A stretch of DNA of 64,000 bases. Source: Faecalicatena_A orotica (lineage in GTDB: Bacteria > Bacillota > Clostridia > Lachnospirales > Lachnospiraceae). The translations under genes and the position numbers were made by a program. The stretch lies in the NCBI RefSeq assembly GCF_040545875.1, contig NZ_JBEPMR010000002.1; one strand, written 5' to 3'. Of the stretch, positions 1 to 8,006 are shown piece after piece. The notes beneath the pieces are model-generated. The model had not been told where the DNA came from. It saw only the letters and a program-made list of their open reading frames with translations, and ran no database searches. Position 1 is the stretch's first letter. Each line of letters begins with the position of its first letter.

Positions 1-441
1 ATTATCCGCTGTGCTTCTATATTCTTTTTCCAGAACCGCCTGCCCGCTGAATCCAAGGTAAAGGTCAATCTGGTCACACATTCCGCTTTCCTTGTATTTC
101 TTTGCCGTATAGTAAAATGGTGCGATGCCTACTCCGCCGCCGACCATGGCAACTCTCCCCTTAATATCCGCCGGAAATCCGTTTCCATATGGCCCCTGCA
201 GAATCAATTCCTCACCCGGCAGCAAATTGCTTATAATTTCAGTGCCTTTTCCAACTGTCTTGTAGAGAAAAGATACTTTTTCACCGTCTGCGTCAAATAC
301 ACTGATTGGCCTTGATAACACCGGATATTCATTCCATCCTCTAAGAAGATAAAACTGTCCGGCTTTTACATCATTTTTCTCTTCAGCTTCAATCAGATAA
401 AAATCATCTGACAGCCTTACATTCGTTAATATTTTTCCCAT
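1..441 (-). CDS. PyrK-like dihydroorotate dehydrogenase electron-transfer subunit (3' end outside window)
   Basis: Open frame of 147 codons from an ATG at 441 to the window edge, so the C-terminus is missing. The protein reads as a ferredoxin-reductase-like flavoprotein: SRPISV near residue 41 is the FAD-binding RxxS-type motif, and GGGVGIAPF near residue 104 is the NAD-binding glycine motif. In PyrK this subunit carries FAD and a C-terminal 2Fe-2S cluster and passes electrons between NAD(H) and PyrD; the iron-sulfur part would lie off the window. A strong AGGAGG site precedes the ATG. It follows the dihydroorotase gene on the same strand, with an 86-base gap holding a hairpin. PyrD is expected next but cannot be seen. 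Other reductases of the same superfamily are possible. Confidence 0.82.
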   Translation of the reverse strand, partial: MGKILTNVRLSDDFYLIEAEEKNDVKAGQFYLLRGWNEYPVLSRPISVFDADGEKVSFLYKTVGKGTEIISNLLPGEELILQGPYGNGFPADIKGRVAMVGGGVGIAPFYYTAKKYKESGMCDQIDLYLGFSGQAVLEKEYRSTADN

Positions 442-455
442 AGCCTCCTGTTTCA

Positions 456-492
456 GCAGCTAAGATCATGCCCTTTCAAGACTCTTAGCTGC
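456..492 (-). other. Intercistronic hairpin
   Basis: Perfect 10-base arms GCAGCTAAGA and TCTTAGCTGC with a 17-base loop lie between the dihydroorotase and PyrK-like genes. No T-run follows on the minus strand, so this is more likely an RNA-processing or stabilising stem than a terminator. Confidence 0.45.
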
Positions 493-527
493 AAATGCCT
501 CCCTTCTATATATAATACTTCTTGCTA

Positions 528-1796
528 CTATTTATCTTCATATACAATTCTGCCGGCGCAGATTGTATATTTGACCTTGCCATATAGCTCCTCCCCTATA
601 AACGGAGAATTGCAGGATTTAGAATGGAATTTTTCTACCTTCCATTTTTCGAATTCATCAAATATAACAATATCGGCAGGCGCACCTTTCGCGATATATC
701 CTACATCCAGCCCATACAGCCTTGCCGGGTTCAGCGTCATTTTTTTCAGCATGTATTCCATTGTAAGGATTCCTGTCCGAACCAGATTCGTAATGCCTAA
801 GGCAAGCGATGTCTCTAAGCCAATCAGACCGCTCGGTGCCTGAGTAATCGGTTTTTCCTTTTCCTCTGTAGAATGGGGGGCATGGTCAGTTGCAATAATC
901 TGAATCGTGCCGTCTTTCAGCCCTTCTAAAATTCCATATCTGTCTTCCTGTGTTCGCAATGGAGGATTGACCTTGGCCAGTGTCTTTTTTTCAAGTGCCG
1001 TTTCCTCAGTCAGGGAAAAATGCTGAGGTGTTGCTTCCGCCCAGACGTCCGCACCTAATTTTTGTGCAAGCCTGATATACTCCACAGAAATTCGTGAACT
1101 TACATGCTGAATATTGACTCTCGCCCCTGTCTCGAGTGCCAGAAGGCAGTCCCTTGCTACCATGAGCTGTTCAGACAATGCCATTGCACCACCTATTCCA
1201 AGTTCATCTGAAACGGTTCCCTTATTGATTCCCGCCTGAATCACATAATCAGGATCTTCTTCATGGAGGCTGACAGGCATTCCTGCATCTCTTGCCTTTG
1301 CCATAGCCTCATACATGAGCTTACTGTCTTTAATGGGAATCCCATCATCACTTAAGCCTGCAGCCCCGGCTTCTTTTAATTCCCGAAAGTCTGTCAGCTC
1401 CTGTCCCTGCATTCCTTTTGTCACAGCTGCGACAGACATGACGTGGATACCGGTCTGCCTCCCTTTTTCAAGAACATACTCAAGAGTCTCTTTATTGTCG
1501 ACTGTTGGTTTTGTATTTGCCATGCATACTACGGTCGTAAATCCTCCTGATGCAGCTGCCAAAGCGCCGCTTTCAATATCCTCTTTATATGTCAGACCGG
1601 GATCGCGGAAATGGACGTGGATATCAATCAGTCCCGGTGCAACGATTTTTCCTTCTGCTTCTATAACATGTTCATATTCATTGCTTCTTTTATATTTTCC
1701 TAACCCGACAATCTTTCCTTCATCAATCAGAATATCGATGGTTTCATCCATTCCGCTTTTGGGGTCGATGACCCTGCCGTTTTTGATTAAAATCAC
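528..1796 (-). CDS. pyrC: Dihydroorotase, type I
   Basis: Amidohydrolase that interconverts N-carbamoyl-L-aspartate and L-dihydroorotate; cytosolic. The metal motif HVHFRDPG is at residues 60-67, GLSDDG near 148-152 supplies the bridging Asp that replaces a carboxylated Lys in type I enzymes, with further ligands H178 and H231 and the catalytic TDHAPH at 303-308. The length of 422 residues is normal for the family. The start is a GTG at 1796 that overlaps the upstream stop as GTGA, with an AGGAGGG site before it, so translation is probably coupled to the carbamoylase gene. Both neighbours act on carbamoylaspartate or dihydroorotate. A biosynthetic role is the alternative, but pyrF, pyrB and pyrE are not beside it. 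Confidence 0.9.
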   Translation of the reverse strand: MILIKNGRVIDPKSGMDETIDILIDEGKIVGLGKYKRSNEYEHVIEAEGKIVAPGLIDIHVHFRDPGLTYKEDIESGALAAASGGFTTVVCMANTKPTVDNKETLEYVLEKGRQTGIHVMSVAAVTKGMQGQELTDFRELKEAGAAGLSDDGIPIKDSKLMYEAMAKARDAGMPVSLHEEDPDYVIQAGINKGTVSDELGIGGAMALSEQLMVARDCLLALETGARVNIQHVSSRISVEYIRLAQKLGADVWAEATPQHFSLTEETALEKKTLAKVNPPLRTQEDRYGILEGLKDGTIQIIATDHAPHSTEEKEKPITQAPSGLIGLETSLALGITNLVRTGILTMEYMLKKMTLNPARLYGLDVGYIAKGAPADIVIFDEFEKWKVEKFHSKSCNSPFIGEELYGKVKYTICAGRIVYEDK

Positions 1797-3007
1797 TGGT
1801 TTTCCCTCCTGATATGTTCATAAATTACTCTTGCCCCATTGCAGATATCATCTATCGTGGCAAACTCCATTTTATTATGGCTGATGCCTTTATCACATGG
1901 AATAAAAATCATAGCAGTATCACAAATTGCAGCAAATGACATTGCATCATGTCCTGCCCCGCTTACCATGATGCGGTTAGATATATTTAATTCCCTTGCG
2001 GCCTTTTCCAGCTTCATCTCCAGATCCTTAGTCATTTCTATCGGAGGAATACTGCTTAATTTTTCCTCAATCAGCTGTATCTCTCTTTTTTCACAGATAT
2101 TTCTCGCAGCGTCTAACACGCCGCTTTCAATCCGCCCAAGACTCGCCGTATCAATTCCCCTGATATCAATGCCAAGCTGTACTGAGCCCGGAATTACATT
2201 CATTGCGTTTGGCTTATTATAAAGGACGCCTACTGTTGCCACTGATTGATACATCGACTCTCTCTGGCCTATGCGTTCTATTTCCAATATCACTTCTGAT
2301 GCCGCACATAACGCATCTTTTCTCATCATCATTGGAGTGGCTCCGGAATGCTCCGCCATTCCATGAAAATACAGATTATAGCGGACAGGTCCTGCAATCG
2401 TACTCACAATTCCTATCTTTGTATGGCATTCTTCCAGTACCTTTCCCTGTTCAATATGCAGTTCCAGATACTGCCGCACCCCCTCTATCTTCTTAGGGCG
2501 GATATTCAGTCCTCTTTCCTCAAAAATCTCGCCTAAAAGCTGACCGTCTTTTGACATTAAGCCCTCAATATCCTGTTTGTACACTTCTTTTGTAATAAGC
2601 CCGCTTCCGATCGTACAGCAGCCAAAATTACTGGACTCTTCACACCGGAAAGCCCCGACCCTGACCGGAACCTGAAGATTGTCTTCTTTTGCCCATCTTA
2701 GAACCATCATACCGGCAATCACACCTGCCACGCCGTCATATCTGCCGCCTTCCACTACAGAATCCAGATGAGAGCCAATCAGGTAATAATTATCATCCAT
2801 ACTGTTGCAGACATAAGTATTCCCGGCCTCATCCGCAATATCGGTATATCCCATCTCCCTGCCGCTTTTGATAAATTCCTCATGCATCATGTCTTCCACA
2901 GGCGAATACCCTAATCTCGTGACACCGCCATCTGTAGTTGAGCCTATACTGTAAAAACGTCTGAAAAGTTCCTCACAATACTGCAAATCCTTACGGCTAT
3001 GTACCAT
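1793..3007 (-). CDS. Hydantoinase/carbamoylase-family M20 amidohydrolase (N-carbamoyl amino acid amidase)
   Basis: Hydrolyses a ureido acid to the amino acid plus CO2 and ammonia. Family members include allantoate amidohydrolase, beta-ureidopropionase and N-carbamoyl-L-amino acid amidase. Visible two-metal site and substrate motifs: GSHLDSV at 78-84 (H80, D82), D91, the EESSNFG segment at 123-129, HIEQG at 184-188, EHSGATPM at 219-226, SGAGHDAM at 349-356 and GISHN near 374. Its 404 residues are typical. It is first in its transcription unit, about 108 bases after the putative -10, and overlaps the dihydroorotase start by four bases. That coupling suggests N-carbamoyl-L-aspartate as substrate (ureidosuccinase); allantoate is the alternative. 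Confidence 0.88.
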   Translation of the reverse strand: MVHSRKDLQYCEELFRRFYSIGSTTDGGVTRLGYSPVEDMMHEEFIKSGREMGYTDIADEAGNTYVCNSMDDNYYLIGSHLDSVVEGGRYDGVAGVIAGMMVLRWAKEDNLQVPVRVGAFRCEESSNFGCCTIGSGLITKEVYKQDIEGLMSKDGQLLGEIFEERGLNIRPKKIEGVRQYLELHIEQGKVLEECHTKIGIVSTIAGPVRYNLYFHGMAEHSGATPMMMRKDALCAASEVILEIERIGQRESMYQSVATVGVLYNKPNAMNVIPGSVQLGIDIRGIDTASLGRIESGVLDAARNICEKREIQLIEEKLSSIPPIEMTKDLEMKLEKAARELNISNRIMVSGAGHDAMSFAAICDTAMIFIPCDKGISHNKMEFATIDDICNGARVIYEHIRRENQ

Positions 3008-3121
3008 ATCATTTTCCTCCTGTTGCTCATATTCTCCAATTAAAAAACTGTTTTATGTCCGGTTTGCCATCTCTGGCTCCAGAGAACCGCAGTTACCAAA
3101 TACATTCTTTAGTATGAGAAC

Positions 3122-3197
3122 AGTATATCCTTCCAAAGCATCCAATGATATGTTCCCAAACGCAAAAAAAAGTCCCTGTTTTTGTTCATTTAGACAA
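3122..3197 (-). promoter_or_regulatory. Conserved promoter/operator block, copy A
   Basis: On the minus strand the block starts TTGT at 3197, continues with an inverted repeat ACAAAAA...TTTTTG, and ends in a -10-like TATACT at 3127-3122, exactly 70 bases after the first T. The same register occurs at 4869-4794 and at 7797-7872. Copies A and B align without gaps over 75 bases with about three quarters identity by hand count. The -35 region is poor, which fits an activator-dependent promoter. It drives the carbamoylase-dihydroorotase-PyrK unit. The PucR-type regulators of the locus are the obvious candidates to bind it. Confidence 0.72.
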
Positions 3198-3244
3198 TGG
3201 AGTTTAGCCGGCAGAAAAGCCTGTCGACAGGAAAAACTGGAAAA

Positions 3245-3281
3245 CCGGCCCCATGCGTAGGTTCTCCCAGCATGGGGCCGG
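3245..3281 (-). terminator. Terminator after the second cyclic amidohydrolase
   Basis: Perfect 12-base arms CCGGCCCCATGC and GCATGGGGCCGG with a 13-base loop. On the minus strand the stem is followed by TTTTCCAGTTTTT. It lies just past the gene ending at 3344 and before copy A of the shared promoter, so it separates two transcription units. Confidence 0.75.
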
Positions 3282-3343
3282 CTTCCCGGTTTTTTTGTCC
3301 ATGTCTGGCGACAAGACAAAAGTTTGTCAATGAAACGCCTAAT

Positions 3344-4741
3344 TTACTGCGGCCGGATAAATTTCCCGATTTTTTTATCCTCTGACATTACTCCATCTTT
3401 CACCAATACATTTCCTCTGACGATGGTACACACAGGAACTGCGCCCACCTTAAACCCGTCATAAGCAGTCACTTTGCTCACGCTATGTAAATCATCAGCA
3501 TGTATAGTTTTTTCCTGATTAAAATCCATAATTGTAATATCTGCATCAGTCCCGATTTCCAGAGAACCCTTTTGTGGATATAAACCATATTGTTTTGCCG
3601 GATTTTCAGAAAGGATGACTGCTAGTTCCTGTTTGCTTATCTTTCCATTGTTTACTTCATTTGCGATTAGCGGAACCATAGTCTCCACTGCACACATGCC
3701 TGCCGGGATGTCGAAGATAGAACCTTGTTTATCCTCTTTTCTGTGTGGTGCGTGATCGGAACATACAAAGGATAATGTTCCGTCTTTTAAACCTGTCCAC
3801 ATCGCATCCTGATCTGCTTGATACCTTACCGGAGGATAGCCTTTCATCATCTTTCCTACTCTGTCAAAATCTCCATTTGTCAGTGTCAGATAATGCGGGC
3901 AGCTTTCACCCGTCACATGATACCCTTTCGTTTTTGCTTCCCGAATTAGTTCAACTCCTTCTTTTGAGCTTACATGCAGAATATGGAGATGTGCATTTGT
4001 CGCTCTGGAAAAAGAAATAGCTGTCTTTATTGTTGTTTCTTCTGTAACAGACGGTCTTGTTGCCAGAAGGGCCTCGTATTCGTTTTTATAATCAGCTGGA
4101 TTTACCTGTTCTGTAAAGCTTTTAATCATGCTTGCATTTTCTGCATGTATTGCAATTAATTTTCCTGTTTCCTGTACCTTCTGGAAAATTTCGTAGATTT
4201 CACCGTCGCCGAATGGGGGGATGATATCATCTCCCATGCTGCTCGGGGAATAAACGAGAGAATAGTCGCTCTTTCTGATAGAATACCCCCAGAAAAACTT
4301 AAAGCCGACCACACCCTCTTTTGCAAGCTCTTCCAGCTTATCATTATTTTCCTTTCCTACGCACAGTCCCCACATCCCAAAATCTATGCAGGCTTTCGAC
4401 TCCAGATTTTCTTTCTGCCGTTCGAAACTTTCCTTGTCAACTACCGCAGGAACTGCATTTGGCATCTCAAGGATTGTCGTAATCCCTCCATATGCCGCTG
4501 ACATTGTCGAATGGAAAAAGTCTTCCTTCTGTGTCTGTCCTCCATCTCTGGAATGTACATGTGTGTCTATAAAGCCGGAATATACATATTTTCCTTCCGC
4601 ATCTACGACTTCTTTTGCCTCTGATTCCACATCCGGCATGGTGATTGCGGCAATCTTGCCATTTAAGACACAGATGTTTCCCTTTGTTATTTCTTTTCCG
4701 GTTACTATGCTTCCATTTTTGACCAGTAAATCGTAAATCAT
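3344..4741 (-). CDS. Cyclic amidohydrolase, allantoinase/dihydropyrimidinase-like
   Basis: Amidohydrolase-superfamily enzyme expected to open a cyclic ureide ring. Metal motif HVHSRDGG at 61-68, VVGFKFF at 144-150 with K148 placed as the carboxylated lysine, H199, H256 and SDHAPH at 328-333. The carboxylated lysine sets it apart from the type I dihydroorotase at 528-1796. Length 465 residues, normal for allantoinases. The start ATG at 4741 has an AGGAGG-type site. It is a single-gene unit behind copy B of the shared promoter. The substrate is not determined: allantoin, hydantoin, dihydrouracil or dihydroorotate are all possible. No other allantoin-pathway gene is nearby. Confidence 0.82.
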   Translation of the reverse strand: MIYDLLVKNGSIVTGKEITKGNICVLNGKIAAITMPDVESEAKEVVDAEGKYVYSGFIDTHVHSRDGGQTQKEDFFHSTMSAAYGGITTILEMPNAVPAVVDKESFERQKENLESKACIDFGMWGLCVGKENNDKLEELAKEGVVGFKFFWGYSIRKSDYSLVYSPSSMGDDIIPPFGDGEIYEIFQKVQETGKLIAIHAENASMIKSFTEQVNPADYKNEYEALLATRPSVTEETTIKTAISFSRATNAHLHILHVSSKEGVELIREAKTKGYHVTGESCPHYLTLTNGDFDRVGKMMKGYPPVRYQADQDAMWTGLKDGTLSFVCSDHAPHRKEDKQGSIFDIPAGMCAVETMVPLIANEVNNGKISKQELAVILSENPAKQYGLYPQKGSLEIGTDADITIMDFNQEKTIHADDLHSVSKVTAYDGFKVGAVPVCTIVRGNVLVKDGVMSEDKKIGKFIRPQ

Positions 4742-4793
4742 AGCGCTCCTCCTGCCTGTTTGTTGAAAAGGTCACTTTTATCTGAATATGATA

Positions 4794-4869
4794 AGTATAT
4801 CTTTTCAAAGCGCTCAATGATATGTTCATTAATTCAAAAATAAGCCCGTCTTTTTGTTTATTTGAACAA
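4794..4869 (-). promoter_or_regulatory. Conserved promoter/operator block, copy B
   Basis: Same layout as copy A: TTGT begins at 4869, ACAAAAA and TTTTTG form an inverted repeat, and TATACT lies at 4799-4794, again 70 bases on. The stretch GAACATATCATTG between them is identical to copy A. The -10 is about 53 bases before the ATG of the second cyclic amidohydrolase. Confidence 0.72.
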
Positions 4870-4901
4870 AGATATGGCAAACTTCTGCACATGGCGGTGC
4901 C

Positions 4902-6080
4902 TTATCTGCCGCATAACTTTTTCTCAAGAATCATAAAGTATAGTTTAAAATTATCTCCCTGACATTTTACATCAAGTCCGGTAAGTTCCTTGATTTTATT
5001 CAAGCGGTATTTAATTGTATTTTTGTGTGTATACATCCGGCTTGCGGTCTCATCCATATTTCCATTGCATTCAAAATAAATAATCAAAGTATCGACCAGT
5101 TCCTGGTTTTTCAATTTCCCAAGGATGCTTGAAAACAGGCTGTCTGATTTATTCTGTAGTATTTCACGCAGGCTGCTGTACAATTCAAGATCGCGGAATT
5201 CGTAAATTTTCTTTTTTCCATCCATTATCCGTCCCAGTTCAATTGCCTTAATGGATTCTTCATAAGAGTGCCGGATTCCTGATGCCTTTGTCTTTATTGT
5301 TCCAATCCCTGCCTTCCAGTCGTTCGGCATAGAGAGGCTGTCCAGCATCACGCGCATTTCCGTAATCACAAATGGAAGATATTGTTCCAGAACACTTTTG
5401 TCTTTACTATACAGCAGCATCAACATCCCGTTTTCTAGTTTGGAATTTCCACAAAAAATTTGATCTGACAGGCTCTCTGTAAAATTGGAGAGCCTGTCTA
5501 TGGCGAATTTTATCATACGTGATGTATTCCCACCCTGACCTTCTTCCATATCAGCATCCAGCACCATTGCCTGAAAATAATCATTTTCAATATCCACTTT
5601 CAATAGTCTGCCTTCTTCCTTAAGCATACTTTCATTGACAAATGGCTGAAAAATGATATCCGATATGTACTTTCCAAGCATTTCTCTTCTGTTACTTTCT
5701 GTCATGATGACATTCATGGCATCCATAATAATGTCAATATAAGTCATCTCATATGGAATGTGCAGCAGCGGGAAATGATTTTCATTTGCAATCGCAATCA
5801 TTTTATCTGCAATGCGGTGTGCATATTTTCCTGTCTTGATCGCCAGACATGCACTTTGTGTATCGATCAGGTCATATAGAAGCTGACATTGCATTTCCTC
5901 ATCGTCTCCAATGGAATAGAGACTGGTTATCAGAAAATCATCCCCTCTCAGCCACTGGATTACGTCAGGTACTTCCATTACGGTTACGGTACCTACATTG
6001 ACATCCAGACATTCTGTATCCGTAATAAGCTTCAGGTTTTTTAGTGACCGGAACCGCAGTAAATCTCTCAGTTTTGCCAT
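4902..6080 (-). CDS. PucR family transcriptional regulator
   Basis: Cytosolic DNA-binding regulator. Residues about 8-125 match the PucR N-terminal ligand domain, including the stretch WLRGDDFLITSLYSIGDD. A middle GGDEF-like region follows, and the C-terminal 60 residues form the PucR/CdaR helix-turn-helix (NMDETASRMYTHKNTIKYRL). Length 392 is shorter than the ~530 of Bacillus PucR but common in clostridia. Known PucR proteins control purine or ureide catabolism, which agrees with the flanking amidohydrolases. It reads in the same direction as its neighbours and lies directly upstream of copy B of the shared promoter. The effector is unknown. Confidence 0.88.
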   Translation of the reverse strand: MAKLRDLLRFRSLKNLKLITDTECLDVNVGTVTVMEVPDVIQWLRGDDFLITSLYSIGDDEEMQCQLLYDLIDTQSACLAIKTGKYAHRIADKMIAIANENHFPLLHIPYEMTYIDIIMDAMNVIMTESNRREMLGKYISDIIFQPFVNESMLKEEGRLLKVDIENDYFQAMVLDADMEEGQGGNTSRMIKFAIDRLSNFTESLSDQIFCGNSKLENGMLMLLYSKDKSVLEQYLPFVITEMRVMLDSLSMPNDWKAGIGTIKTKASGIRHSYEESIKAIELGRIMDGKKKIYEFRDLELYSSLREILQNKSDSLFSSILGKLKNQELVDTLIIYFECNGNMDETASRMYTHKNTIKYRLNKIKELTGLDVKCQGDNFKLYFMILEKKLCGR

Positions 6081-6098
6081 TTCTATCCGCCCCTGTTT

Positions 6099-7613
6099 TT
6101 AATCTAATATATCTTTCAGCTGCTTCAGACCACTGATTCTGTAAGTGCTCTTTTCTCCCGATTCCTGTTCCTTTATATCTCCGCGTATAAACCAGCAGGT
6201 ATCAATTCCATACTGCAAGCCGCCCTGAATATCAGAACTATAGGAGTCCCCGACGATCAGTGCCCGGCTTTTATCAAACCCCGGAATATGATTTTCTACA
6301 TAGGAGAAAAATTCTTTGGAAGGCTTCTGTGCCCCGACCTCTTCGGAAACAAATACTTGTTCAAAATACTTATCCAGGCCGGAAGCTTTCAGGCGTTTTC
6401 TTTGTGTCTGTGCTACTCCGTTGCTAATGATGAACAGCCGGTATTTGGATTTCAGCCACTGGCAGATTTCCTCTGCATCCTCGATCATCTGTGCACCCTC
6501 ATTCAGATAGGAGCGGTACTTACTTTCCCATTCTTTCCCATTGACTTCAATACCGAATTCTTTCATCGTTTTGGAAAACCTTGTATTGAGGACTTCCGGT
6601 TTTTCAATAATCCCCTGCTCATATTCTTTCCAGAGCCGGTCATTGATCTGTTTGTATACAGGAAGATAGTCCTCAGCGTTTTTGTAGCCGTAGTCTTTCA
6701 GTACATTAATAAAAGACTCTCTTTCATTCGCCTGAAAGTCCAACAACGTATCATCAATATCAAGAAGAATATATTCATAATGATTTGTTGCTTTGATTTC
6801 ATCAATTTTTTTATTGGTATCCAGAACTTTTTTGGCAATTACCAGCAGATGCAGTTTGAAACTATCCTCAGTATCATGCACGTCAAGCCCTGTAGACTTC
6901 TTTACGTTTGCGAGATACTCCCGTACTAAATCCGGCGGGATATTCATGACCCGTGCCGTTGTATCAATATCCTCTTTACATTTATAATATTTGGCAAGAA
7001 CTCTGATCTCAATATCTGAGAGCTGTTCAAACACAATATCTGTTATTTGTTTTCCATAATTTGTGACCATAGCATTAATAGAACTATATATTTCCATTCC
7101 CATATAATCCAGAATGCATCGTTCTTTTTTGAATATTTCCCCAGCCTTTACTGCCTTTATGGCATAGGAGTAAGTACGTGTGATTCCTGCAATTCCTTTT
7201 TCCGGAAGTCCAAAACCTACGCGGACTTTTTTCTTCTGATCCATTGAATCCAAAAGATTTACCGCTTCTTTTTTGAAATCGGGAAGTATCTTCATAATAT
7301 CATCTTTGTCGTGTCCGATCAGGAATGTTGCAACACCGTTGTCAACATAAAAAAATTGGTTCTGTTTAATTTGATTGTTAATAGATGGGAGATTCTGCAT
7401 CTCTGCCAAATGTTCCTTCAATTGTTCTTTCTCATCAAAAGTCCCCTGCTCTGCTGACGGATAGAGAAATACTACCCCCAGAAAAACATCCTGATTCACG
7501 TCAAATCCTAGCTTTTCCCCTAATTGTGCCACCAATTTTTTGTCCTCATAAAAGTAGTTCACTACATCGTTGAAATAAGTCGAAAACCCGATTGATTCCA
7601 TGTTGCTGTACAT
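6099..7613 (-). CDS. PucR/CdaR-like regulator fused to a YjjG-type HAD pyrimidine nucleotidase
   Basis: 504 residues in two parts. Residues about 1-195 form a CdaR-like GGDEF-related domain and about 200-265 a PucR-type helix-turn-helix, although this copy is diverged (DTTARVMNIPPDLVREYL). Residues about 279-504 are a complete HAD subfamily IA phosphatase: DIDDTL at 285-290 gives the nucleophile, IISNG motif II, QKPSKEFF motif III Lys, and GDSYSSDI motif IV. The order and motifs resemble YjjG, a 5'-nucleotidase for non-canonical pyrimidine nucleotides. The start ATG at 7613 has AAGGAGG seven bases upstream. The reading frame is continuous, so the fusion is real in this sequence. It is divergent from the symporter. 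Confidence 0.85.
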   Translation of the reverse strand: MYSNMESIGFSTYFNDVVNYFYEDKKLVAQLGEKLGFDVNQDVFLGVVFLYPSAEQGTFDEKEQLKEHLAEMQNLPSINNQIKQNQFFYVDNGVATFLIGHDKDDIMKILPDFKKEAVNLLDSMDQKKKVRVGFGLPEKGIAGITRTYSYAIKAVKAGEIFKKERCILDYMGMEIYSSINAMVTNYGKQITDIVFEQLSDIEIRVLAKYYKCKEDIDTTARVMNIPPDLVREYLANVKKSTGLDVHDTEDSFKLHLLVIAKKVLDTNKKIDEIKATNHYEYILLDIDDTLLDFQANERESFINVLKDYGYKNAEDYLPVYKQINDRLWKEYEQGIIEKPEVLNTRFSKTMKEFGIEVNGKEWESKYRSYLNEGAQMIEDAEEICQWLKSKYRLFIISNGVAQTQRKRLKASGLDKYFEQVFVSEEVGAQKPSKEFFSYVENHIPGFDKSRALIVGDSYSSDIQGGLQYGIDTCWFIRGDIKEQESGEKSTYRISGLKQLKDILD

Positions 7614-7796
7614 CCCATTACCTCCTTATTGACTGACTATTGCTTTTAATATTTATAATTTTCCTTCTTTTATGAAGGAGAAAGGATTATATTACATCAT
7701 TTAACTTTCCTTGTCAATAACATTTTGTACTTTTCATATATTTCTATATTTGTTACGAAAAACTGATTTTGTATTTATTAACATTTTATAAATTCT

Positions 7797-7872
7797 TTGT
7801 TAAAAAAGACAAAATATTCCGTTTATTTTTGTCCATTTAACGATTGTAAGTGTGGATTCTACAAAGTAATAT
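7797..7872 (+). promoter_or_regulatory. Conserved promoter/operator block, copy C
   Basis: TTGT at 7797-7800, ACAAAA at 7809-7814 and TTTTTG at 7826-7831 occupy the same register as in copies A and B, and TAATAT at 7867-7872 sits 70 bases from the first T. A TTGTAA 17 bases before it can serve as -35. It is about 135 bases upstream of the symporter ATG. The 7614-8006 gap otherwise holds only AT-rich sequence and a small leader hairpin. Confidence 0.65.
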
Positions 7873-7929
7873 ATAACCATAAAGCAACGGCATACACAAT
7901 GGTGTGCAGAAAGGTCACACATGTATTGC

Positions 7930-7954
7930 CGTTTCTTCCGTTTTTGCAGAAACG
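7930..7954 (+). other. Leader hairpin before the symporter
   Basis: CGTTTC and GAAACG at 7930-7935 and 7949-7954 can pair in the symporter leader. An imperfect pairing of CGGCA with TGCCG-like bases upstream is also possible. There is no T-run, and the function is unknown. Confidence 0.3.
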
Positions 7955-8006
7955 TAACAATAATAGCTCGTAACAAACAAAGTAAAAAAGGAGGATTTTA
8001 ATCTGT

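Noticed and set aside
3053..3319. Two minus-strand open frames here and at 4467-4892 encode similar peptides (both contain ...GLxF...NISLxAL...YT), suggesting a conserved small protein.
   Set aside because: The similarity falls exactly on the shared promoter/operator block and is explained by DNA conservation; neither frame has a good ribosome site, and copy C at 7797 has no such frame.
528..4741. Allantoin degradation locus (allantoinase plus allantoate amidohydrolase).
   Set aside because: Possible for two genes, but the type I dihydroorotase and PyrK-like gene do not belong there, and no ureidoglycolate or oxamate genes are seen. Kept only as an alternative.
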